Source: Actinomycetota bacterium (lineage in GTDB: Bacteria > Actinomycetota > Acidimicrobiia > Acidimicrobiales > Ilumatobacteraceae). From it: DNA of 8,430 nt. The stretch's first letter is position 1. Each line of letters starts with the position of its first letter. The notes under the pieces were generated by a model, which did not search any database, was not told where the DNA came from, and saw nothing but the letters and a program-made list of their open reading frames with translations. Shown here piece after piece: positions 1 through 6,600 of this stretch. The stretch spans positions 1 to 8,430 of the forward strand of contig RFTA01000021.1 in assembly GCA_009923685.1 (NCBI GenBank), given 5' to 3'. The translations under genes and the position numbers were made by a program.

Positions 1-688
1 TTGGGGGCTTTGGTAGTTCAGACATTTTGGCGTGCTCACGAGGCAACAGCCCGTGGCGCGAGAACGCACTAACCGTCGCACCGCGTGCGACCAGCGAAAG
101 GGCAACATCGACGAAAGTTAAGCCAGTGCCGATACAGGCAACACGGTCGCCACTTTTGATACCGCTTAGCGCGTTCGGCGCCCATGGGTCGACGATGACG
201 CGATCGTGAGGCTTGATAAAGCTTGGGCAGACTGGCGCCGAGTTACCGGTTGCCACGACGACCGCGTCGTGCATCGCAACCGAATTTTCTTGAAGTGTGA
301 GCGCAATTCTATTTTTTGGGGAGATGTCGGTGACCAAATGTTGTGAATGCTGCAGTGTGGCAAACGTGTTTTCGCGCAGTGTGTTGGCAAGAGTCTCACG
401 CAAATACACGCCGTAGCGACGTCGCTCGACAAAGTCGCCGTCGCCGACACCAGCCCAATCGCGAAAGTGTGTGGGCAATTCGACAAACGCCGACATACCG
501 ATCGCAGGAACATTGAGCAGATGTTGCGCATCAGTAGTCGAGTAGGCGACACCTTCACCAAGATGCTGTCGCGGCTCATAAACAGTGATCTCGACTTGCG
601 ACTGCGAAAGGTTTGCGAGGTTTGCGAGGTTTATAGCCAGCAATGCTCCGCTCGCGCCGCCTCCGATAATTGCAATTGAGCGCGTCAC
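1..688 (-). CDS. FAD/NAD(P)-binding oxidoreductase, N-terminal part (runs off left edge)
   Basis: Cytoplasmic flavoprotein, probably a redox enzyme; the substrate cannot be told. Reading leftward from a GTG at 688 gives 229 residues with no stop before the window edge. Residues 4-14 form a first Rossmann dinucleotide-binding strand and loop (IAIIGGGASG). Next come GEGVAYST (44-51), HLLNVPA (56-62), an ATGN strand end (146-149), a second nucleotide-binding loop GTGLTFVD (187-194) and SRHGLLPREH (210-219). This order of motifs is typical of the NAD_binding_9 type FAD-NAD(P)-binding family. The C-terminal half is missing. GTG is preferred because it places the glycine loop at the usual distance from the N terminus; an in-frame TTG nine bases upstream is possible, and a stop lies just beyond that. 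It is divergent from the SDR pair, so the two could share control. Family is confident; function is not. Confidence 0.85.
   Translation of the reverse strand, partial: MTRSIAIIGGGASGALLAINLANLANLSQSQVEITVYEPRQHLGEGVAYSTTDAQHLLNVPAIGMSAFVELPTHFRDWAGVGDGDFVERRRYGVYLRETLANTLRENTFATLQHSQHLVTDISPKNRIALTLQENSVAMHDAVVVATGNSAPVCPSFIKPHDRVIVDPWAPNALSGIKSGDRVACIGTGLTFVDVALSLVARGATVSAFSRHGLLPREHAKMSELPKPP
609..632. repeat. 9-bp tandem repeat inside the oxidoreductase gene
   Basis: The unit AGGTTTGCG occurs at 609-617 and 618-626, followed by a partial copy AGGTTT at 627-632. On the coding (minus) strand it spells NLANLANL, in the first helix after the FAD-binding glycine loop (about residues 20-27). 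Gain or loss of a unit would keep the reading frame and lengthen or shorten the helix by three residues. Confidence 0.7.
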
Positions 689-761
689 GCCCGGCAACTT
701 CTAACCACTACAAGTGAGACAGTCACGCCGAGAGACACTACCAATGTTAAGTTCTTAAGCC
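689..761. other. Divergent intergenic spacer with small palindrome
   Basis: This 73-bp gap separates the minus-strand flavoprotein start from the plus-strand SDR start, so promoters for both must lie here or overlap the genes. I see no convincing -35/-10 pair on either strand. A small inverted repeat, TTAAG-TT-CTTAA, sits at 747-758, only three bases before the SDR start codon. No Shine-Dalgarno sequence precedes that ATG, so the SDR transcript may be leaderless or translated from a weak site. Confidence 0.35.
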
Positions 762-1556
762 ATGAGCCAACACGAGACGTATCGCAACAAACGAGTAGTA
801 GTGACAGGCGCGGCCTCGGGTATCGGCCGTCAAACGACAGAATTCTTGCTTGCGGCTGGCGCAAAAGTTATCGCCATTGATCGCAACGCCCCCGATCTCA
901 AAGTCGAGCAATTTGTATCGGTTGATTTCACCAAGCCTGAGACGATCGATGCGGCAGCAAAAAGCATCGACGGCGAAATCGACGTGTTGCTAAATATTGC
1001 CGGTGTGCCTGGCACGGTTGACCCAGAAATTGTGATGCGCGTGAATGTGCTCGGTTTGCGTATGCTCACCGAGTTATTGATCGATCGAATTCGCCGAGGC
1101 GGGTCAATAACCCATGTCGCATCAATCGCGGGCGCGCAATGGGCGGCACACCTCGACGAAGTGCAAAGGTTGTTGGCGACACCCGACTATGCGACCGGCC
1201 TGGAATGGCTTGGCGACCACAAAATGGATAGCAAACGTGCCTACGACTTTTCGAAAGAGTGCGTCGTGGTGATGGCCAAGCAACAGGGCAAGTGGTTGCG
1301 CGAACGAGGTGTGCGAGTCAACACAGTCAGCCCTGGTCCGGTGCAAACGCCAATCTTGAAAGATTTTCGCGAATCAATCGGTCCGTTGCTTGATCTCGTT
1401 ACTCGCGAGACGGGCCGCAATGCAACGGCTACAGATATTGCACGAGTGATCTTGTTTCTTTCTGACCCGACACTCGAATGGTTGAATGCCACCGATGTTC
1501 AGGTTGATGGTGGTTTCATGAGCGGTCTTGTCGGTGGCTGGGTTAAACTCGGCTAA
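762..1556 (+). CDS. SDR oxidoreductase, 3-alpha-hydroxysteroid / coniferyl-alcohol dehydrogenase type
   Basis: Cytoplasmic NAD(H)-dependent alcohol/ketone oxidoreductase of 264 residues. Seen: cofactor loop TGAASGIG (15-22); Asp40 at the end of beta-2, which normally selects NAD over NADP; NIAG (78-81); Asn95; catalytic Ser121, Tyr161 and Lys165 (YDFSK); and SPGPVQTP (190-197). The gap between catalytic Ser and Tyr is 40 residues, where ordinary SDRs have about 13. That long insertion is characteristic of the bacterial 3-alpha-hydroxysteroid dehydrogenase/carbonyl reductase and coniferyl-alcohol dehydrogenase group, where it alters the oligomer interface. The ATG at 762 is the only workable start because an in-frame stop (756-758) lies just upstream. 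The next SDR follows after 4 bp. The likely substrate is a bulky secondary or aryl alcohol; which one is inference. Confidence 0.88.
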   Translation: MSQHETYRNKRVVVTGAASGIGRQTTEFLLAAGAKVIAIDRNAPDLKVEQFVSVDFTKPETIDAAAKSIDGEIDVLLNIAGVPGTVDPEIVMRVNVLGLRMLTELLIDRIRRGGSITHVASIAGAQWAAHLDEVQRLLATPDYATGLEWLGDHKMDSKRAYDFSKECVVVMAKQQGKWLRERGVRVNTVSPGPVQTPILKDFRESIGPLLDLVTRETGRNATATDIARVILFLSDPTLEWLNATDVQVDGGFMSGLVGGWVKLG

Positions 1557-1560
1557 ATAT

Positions 1561-2313
1561 ATGACTAGTCAATTGTCGGGACTTCGCGCGTTTATCACCG
1601 GTGGCGCTAGCGGCATTGGTGCAGAGATGGCGCGTCGATTCACTCGTGAAGGTGCGTCTGTCGTAATCGCCGATGTCAACGACACGCTTGGCAAACAGGT
1701 CGCTGTTGAAGTGGGTGGCGAATACGTGCATCTCGACGTCACAGATTCACAAGCTTGGCAAAAGCTGATGCCGACATTTGAACCGTTCGACATTGTGTGT
1801 CTCAACGCAGGCGTCTCGACGCACCAAAATGTGATCGGCAATATCTCGAACTACCCGTTAGAAAAAGTTGACAACGATGCCTACGAGCGCATCATGAGTA
1901 TCAATGTCGATGGCGTCGTGTTCGGTGCTCGTGCCGTCATCCCTGGCATGGTTGCGCGCAAGAGCGGCCACATCTTGGTGACAGCATCGCTGGCCGGCAT
2001 TATTGCGATCGCACCCGACCCAATTTATGGATTAACCAAGCACGCGATGGTTGGTCTCGTGAAGTCTCTCGGACCAGCACTCGAGCCACACGGTGTTTGT
2101 ATCAGCGCATTGTGCCCCGGTTTTCTCGACACGCCATTGGTCAGTGAACTAGCGCGCGAATATGCAAAAAGTTTCAGCATGGGCGTAATGGATGTTTCTG
2201 TTGCCGGTGATCTGGCGATGCGCGCGCTCACAGAGCGAATCGCAGGTTCACAGTGGACAGTGATTGCGGGTCAACCGATAACGCAATATATTCAAGCGCA
2301 ACCGTTTTCTTAG
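1561..2313 (+). CDS. Short-chain dehydrogenase/reductase (classical SDR)
   Basis: A 250-residue cytoplasmic NAD(P)-dependent oxidoreductase. Seen: TGGASGIG (13-20), Asp38 after beta-2 (suggesting NAD), LDVTD (58-62), NAG (82-84), Asn115, catalytic Ser143, Tyr156 and Lys160 (YGLTK), and PGFLDTP (186-192). The Ser-Tyr spacing of 13 is that of a normal classical SDR, unlike its upstream neighbour. I chose the ATG at 1561 because the glycine loop then starts at residue 13, as usual; a TTG at 1528 would add 11 residues overlapping the end of the previous gene. No good Shine-Dalgarno sequence is visible, and the 4-bp gap fits translational coupling. The pair may catalyse successive or opposite oxidation steps on one substrate, but the substrate is unknown. 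Confidence 0.9.
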   Translation: MTSQLSGLRAFITGGASGIGAEMARRFTREGASVVIADVNDTLGKQVAVEVGGEYVHLDVTDSQAWQKLMPTFEPFDIVCLNAGVSTHQNVIGNISNYPLEKVDNDAYERIMSINVDGVVFGARAVIPGMVARKSGHILVTASLAGIIAIAPDPIYGLTKHAMVGLVKSLGPALEPHGVCISALCPGFLDTPLVSELAREYAKSFSMGVMDVSVAGDLAMRALTERIAGSQWTVIAGQPITQYIQAQPFS

Positions 2314-2315
2314 AG

Positions 2316-2348
2316 TTGTTGCGCCTTTTAACGCGCGCGTCGCAACAA
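2316..2348. terminator. Possible bidirectional terminator or stem-loop between convergent genes
   Basis: An 8-bp perfect inverted repeat (TTGTTGCG at 2316-2323, CGCAACAA at 2341-2348) with a 17-base loop lies at the junction where the second SDR and the TetR-type gene meet tail to tail. One arm lies in the last codons of the regulator. The stem is half A/T and no T-run follows on either strand, so it is a weak candidate for an intrinsic terminator. Confidence 0.3.
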
Positions 2349-3548
2349 TTGATTTTGTTCGGCCAACTTGGCCATGATCGAATAAAAATCACAGCTGCGC
2401 AGCGCCGATGTATATGGTTCAAGCGCGGTGAAACCAATGCCGACGGCTTGTTCGCCGCTTGAAAGTAAATTGATAATCTCAGGCGGCAAGTCTGGCATCG
2501 TCGCACAAAGATCATCGCGAGATCGCTCAAGGCTTTGTCTAAATTTCTTGCGGGTCGGCAGGTGATTGCGTGATGCGATCAAACACTCAAGACGAAAGTC
2601 AAGCCACATGCGTCGACTCGGCAACAAGCCCAATGCGAAGCTGTCAGCAAGCCCGCGATCAGCACGCAACATTAAACTTGCCTGACGATTGCCTTTGCGA
2701 TTGGCGTCAGATGACAAGTTGAGAAAAATCTGCATGGCATCATCGGTGAGAGCTTCTTTGTCGGGGTAGAGGTTGTAGAGCGAACCGTTTGTCAAACCAG
2801 CTCGACGAACAATTCTCGAAACTGTTGCGTTGGCATAACCTGACTTGGCGACGACTTCGGCAACTGCGCCGCAGAGTGCCGTGCGTATCGGGCTGTCAGT
2901 CTCGGGCTCTGACCAGTTTATTTGTGGCGGTTCTATCTGCTGTGAGATTGGTTTCGCATCGGCAATAGCCGCCTGAAGCCCATTGGCAATAGCCAACCAA
3001 TTTGGGTTTGTTTTCATCACAAGTGACCGCAGTGCAGTGCCGACTGACGCCGAGATCGCAATTGCGACAGCCGCGTTGTTAATCGTGTCGTTTGACTTTG
3101 CCAAACCAAATTCAGCAAACCATGTAGTAACTTCTGGGACAACGACCTCGCCGATTGGCAGATTGCGTCGGGCAATTACCAAGAATTCGGCCCCAAGCCT
3201 GGCGACTTCGTCGGGCGATTCAAAGTCTTTGACGATCGCAGCTTGCGGCGTCTTGGCGTTGCTTTTGCATAAATAGTCGACGCTGCGCTGTAGGCGAGCA
3301 CGAAACTGATGCTTGACGACAGATTGCCAAAGTTCTATGGCCATTTCGTCGTGGTCTTCGAACCGACCGTAAATTGCGCCGGTAGTCAAGCCTGACAATT
3401 TGGCGACCTCTGAAATATTCAGTTCGTCGACGCCGCGGTCTGTGGCATTGCGGGTTATTGCCCTGAGCACTTTGGCCGTATTGGCTTGTGCTTTAGCCGA
3501 CTGAGCGCGACGAGCAATAGGGGGTTTACGGGTGGTTTTTGGCGTCAT
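2328..3548 (-). CDS. Tandem TetR-family transcriptional regulator (two HTH domains)
   Basis: A 406-residue DNA-binding protein, about twice the usual TetR length of around 200. After a basic tail (1-23), a first TetR N-terminal domain spans about 24-70, with helix-turn-helix ISEVAKLSGLTTGAIYGRF (45-63). A helical, ligand-domain-like stretch follows to about 200. A Pro/Glu-rich joint (about 201-218) leads to a second TetR N-terminal domain at about 220-268, with SRIVRRAGLTNGSLYNLY (244-261), and a second helical C-terminal domain to the end. Both recognition helices keep the G-x-(I/L)-Y core, so both look able to bind DNA. The chain could therefore act as a covalent pseudo-dimer. The ATG at 3548 lacks a clear ribosome site. 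It is divergent from the large secreted-protein gene, and a perfect palindrome lies in the shared upstream region. The ligand is unknown. Confidence 0.9.
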   Translation of the reverse strand: MTPKTTRKPPIARRAQSAKAQANTAKVLRAITRNATDRGVDELNISEVAKLSGLTTGAIYGRFEDHDEMAIELWQSVVKHQFRARLQRSVDYLCKSNAKTPQAAIVKDFESPDEVARLGAEFLVIARRNLPIGEVVVPEVTTWFAEFGLAKSNDTINNAAVAIAISASVGTALRSLVMKTNPNWLAIANGLQAAIADAKPISQQIEPPQINWSEPETDSPIRTALCGAVAEVVAKSGYANATVSRIVRRAGLTNGSLYNLYPDKEALTDDAMQIFLNLSSDANRKGNRQASLMLRADRGLADSFALGLLPSRRMWLDFRLECLIASRNHLPTRKKFRQSLERSRDDLCATMPDLPPEIINLLSSGEQAVGIGFTALEPYTSALRSCDFYSIMAKLAEQNQLLRRAR

Positions 3549-3589
3549 TGAAAATCAACTGAATTGTAGGTGAATAATCGCTTTCGGGT

Positions 3590-3618
3590 TTGACAGATTT
3601 AAAAATAGGCTCTATTTT
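3590..3618 (+). promoter_or_regulatory. Sigma-70-type promoter for the large secreted protein
   Basis: A perfect -35 box TTGACA (3590-3595) is followed by a 17-base spacer and TATTTT (3613-3618, four of six matches to TATAAT). Transcription would start near 3625, leaving a leader of about 65 bases before the ATG at 3690. The spacing and the perfect -35 make this the most convincing promoter in the window. The -10 box and most of the spacer fall inside the palindrome at 3599-3621. Confidence 0.65.
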
Positions 3619-3621
3619 TAA
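3599..3621. promoter_or_regulatory. 23-bp perfect palindrome, candidate TetR-type operator
   Basis: The arms TTAAAAATAG (3599-3608) and CTATTTTTAA (3612-3621) are exact reverse complements around a 3-base centre GCT. The site covers the -10 box and spacer of the plus-strand promoter, where a bound repressor would block polymerase. It lies 51 bases upstream of a TetR-type gene start, and TetR proteins usually bind such palindromes near their own genes. That the neighbouring regulator is the binder is inference. Confidence 0.6.
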
Positions 3622-3643
3622 TAAGAGTAATACCTATATTCAA
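3615..3643 (-). promoter_or_regulatory. Possible minus-strand promoter for the TetR-type gene
   Basis: Reading leftward, TTGAAT (3643-3638) and TAAAAA (3620-3615) are separated by 17 bases; each matches four of six consensus positions. Its -10 box uses the other arm of the same palindrome, so one bound protein could block both directions and give autoregulation. The region is A/T-rich, so a chance match is quite possible. Confidence 0.3.
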
Positions 3644-3665
3644 GATATTTAAGACTGATATTCAA
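3636..3665. repeat. Short direct repeats ATATTCAA in the leader region
   Basis: ATATTCAA occurs at 3636-3643 and again at 3658-3665, 22 bases apart (about two helical turns), with a one-mismatch copy ATATTTAA at 3645-3652. They lie in the leader between the palindrome and the ribosome site of the large gene. They could be accessory protein-binding sites or simply a product of A/T-rich composition. Confidence 0.35.
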
Positions 3666-3678
3666 AACAATCAAAATT

Positions 3679-3683
3679 GGGGG
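3679..3683 (+). promoter_or_regulatory. G-rich ribosome binding site of the large gene
   Basis: GGGGG stands six bases before the ATG at 3690 in an otherwise A/T-rich leader, and can pair with the pyrimidine-rich end of 16S rRNA. It supports the chosen start of the large gene and is the clearest ribosome site in the window. Confidence 0.6.
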
Positions 3684-3689
3684 TTCGAA

Positions 3690-6600
3690 ATGCTTGATCG
3701 ATCAATTCGGCTCGGCATTGTGGCCAGCCTTGTTTCATTGGCTGGTTCGATAATTGGCCCTGTTTCACCGGCGAATGCAGTTGCATCGACTGTGAGTGTT
3801 GTCAACACAACTGCAATTGCAGCAAACGCCACCACATTGAGTACGGGTGATGTGATCAGCATCGCTGTTTGCTTTCAGGCAGAAGTTGACCGTGCATCCG
3901 GTAGCAGTAATTCCGATGTAAAACTTGTCTTGAACACTCGTCCCTCAACTGGAATTTCATGGACAGGTTCGCGAAGTAGTTACGGAGCAGGTACGAATAA
4001 CTGCTTGACATTTCCATACACAGTCTTAAGTGGCGACACCTCACAAAGTCTCTTTGGGCCAACTTCGCTAACGCTTGCCAACAGCGCAACTCTGGCTGTC
4101 ACAGGTTTCGACACGGTGACTGCAGCTACAACAGCATTATCAGGTGGTCTTTGCAGTTCTGGTCCATGTGGCGGCGCTTCAGTATCGCTCTCAGTCGATG
4201 TGACGGCGCCAACCGCTGCTTCATTTTCACCAGCTGACAACGCGACAAGTATCTCGAGCACTTCAAATTTGATCTTGACGACGTCCGAGTCGACCACACC
4301 GTATCTGAGTGTGACATCGCGATCGTGCAGTAGCAATACCGCCACCGTCGTTGCACAACGGAACCACGACATTGCAGTCGGTGATCTGATTTATCCATAT
4401 CAAGTTGGTCCTTCTTATGATGCTGGCACCGGTTCGAAAACCTATTTTCGAGTCACGGCTGTGACTGGGCGGAACATCTCGTATGCGATCGGCTGCACCA
4501 ATGAGTCGTCAACTGCCACTGGCGGCGCGATCGCCCCGTTGCGCTACATAACTATTGCCGAAGATGTCGACACTGCCAAAACAATCACGAACATTGCAAT
4601 TGCGAGCAACATCGCTACGCTCACTTCGAATGCACACTCTTTTGACGTCGGTGATGTGGTTGTTGTTGAAGGTCTCTCGCAAAAAGAAGGTAACGGCGCA
4701 TTCGTTATTGTCGCGGTCACAGCCAATACGTTTGATATAAATTTGACCAAAGCGGCTGCGGGTAGTGCGGCGAGCGCCAGCAACGTCGCCAATGTTTCAG
4801 ATTTGGGCAGCAGTGCGGCGGCGGGTGGCGCGACAGCGAGGCGAGTGATTGAGGCGATTCAAACGCTCGACAGCACGCGTGTGTCATTTTCGGGCACGGC
4901 ACCGTTCTCGATGTCGGTCAATCCAAATGCGACGTTGCCCGGAAACACCGCTTTGAACGCACAAATCATGGCGGGGGCACTGCGCGATGCGAGGTCAAAT
5001 AGTTTTGCCGCAATAAACAGCGCAACAGCATGGAACTTCACGACCGCCGAGGGTTCGGCCTCGATTGTGAACATAACTTCTTCAACTGCAAACGGCTCTT
5101 ATCGCACGGGTGGTGGCACCGCGCCATCGATTCAAGTGCGCTTCAATCAACCAGTGACCGTTGCTGGGGTTCCCGAACTTTTGCTCAATGCTGGGGCTGA
5201 TGCAGTGGCAACCTATGCGAGTGGTTCTGGCACAAAGACGCTTACGTTCACATACACGCTCGGCGCTGGGCACTCGACACTCTTGCAGTCGGGTCAGAAA
5301 CTCAATGTAACGGGCATCAACCTGCCCGCTGGCGCAACGATGTCGGGCGTAACCGCGAGCACGCCATTGCCAGTCTCTGGTGCTGTTGGCTCGCTGAATG
5401 CAAATAAGAGCATCAAAATTGACAACACGGCGCCGACGCCACAAGGTTTCATGCCGTTCCCAAGTGCGGTTGGTGTGCAAGCCACTCAGGCATTGAACAT
5501 AATTTTTGGCGAGAACATGTCGGCCGTTACGGATAAGCGGATTTTCATCTACACGTCTGCAGGCGTATTGCACGAAACGATCACGATTGGCACAGAGAGC
5601 AATGTCGCAGTTACCCAATTTCCAAATAACTCTGGGGCAATGGTGACGATCACTCGTCTGGGTAAAGGTTCGACCGTCAACCTCGTCACTGATCCAGCGA
5701 CTATTTATTACGTGACATACGAGGCTGGCGCATTCGCTGACTTAGCCGGCAACACAACGGCTGCATTGACGAGCACGACTGCGTGGCGATTCGAGGCAAG
5801 CCCAGACACTGTCGCGCCAACATTCAACCCAAATCAATCTGACCCTCCGCACAACATGGCGACGTTCACTATCGATCGAAATATCGAATTGGCTTTTAGT
5901 GAAGCGGTGTCAACTGTCGCAACCAAGACGATTCGACTGTGCACAGGTGACGCAGATTGTGCAACACCGGTTGAGACTTTTACTTTGCCTTCGGCGAGCG
6001 TGACATCAAGTGGCGGTGGTTTGCGCGTTGTCATAAACCCGACTGCTAACTTGTCGGCCTCAACGACCTATTTTTTGTTAATTGATAGCGGCGCATTCGT
6101 CGACGGAGCCGGAAACCCAACCGCCGGCGCAGTGACTGCAGGTCAATATCAATTCACCACAGCTGCGGCCCCAGTGCCGGGCGCAGCACCAGTTGGGCCG
6201 CCAGCCGGTGGCTCACTCGGCGGACCAACCGGCCCGCCAATCGCACCAATTATTGGTGGCCCTGCTGCGTGCGGACCACCGCCATTGCCGCCGTGCAATG
6301 TTGGGCCTGGCATTAACTTTGGTCCGGGCGGAATAATTCAAAATCCGAATGCTTTGAATGGTTCAGACATGGTCAACTTGCGCCCCGATAATTTTGTCGC
6401 GTTTAGACCTGATGATGCACGGTCGCTCGGTGCTGGTGCGCTGCAGAATTTTCAGCCTTCACAATTTGGCGCATTGCCACCGACAGCTATGGCCGGCTTT
6501 GATCGCAATCAAATAAATAATTTGAACCCGGCGGCGATGGCGGGCATGAATAACGAACAATTGCGAGCATTGCCGCCAAGTGCGATGCAAGGTTTTAGAC

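Noticed and set aside
166..579. 137-residue minus-strand frame within the flavoprotein gene
   Set aside because: It is in a different frame from the real minus-strand gene, which runs from 688 and carries two clear nucleotide-binding loops.
1528..1560. TTG at 1528 as start of the second SDR
   Set aside because: It would add 11 residues of non-SDR sequence overlapping the first SDR; ATG at 1561 gives the normal N-terminal length.
3599..3621. The 23-bp palindrome as a transcription terminator of the TetR-type gene or a neighbour
   Set aside because: It lies upstream of both divergent genes, is A/T-rich, and coincides with a promoter; an operator fits better.
5082..5618. 178-residue open frame antisense to the large gene
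   Set aside because: It lies wholly inside a well-supported plus-strand gene. Its product has no recognisable motif and is rich in Arg and Cys, as expected of a shadow frame.
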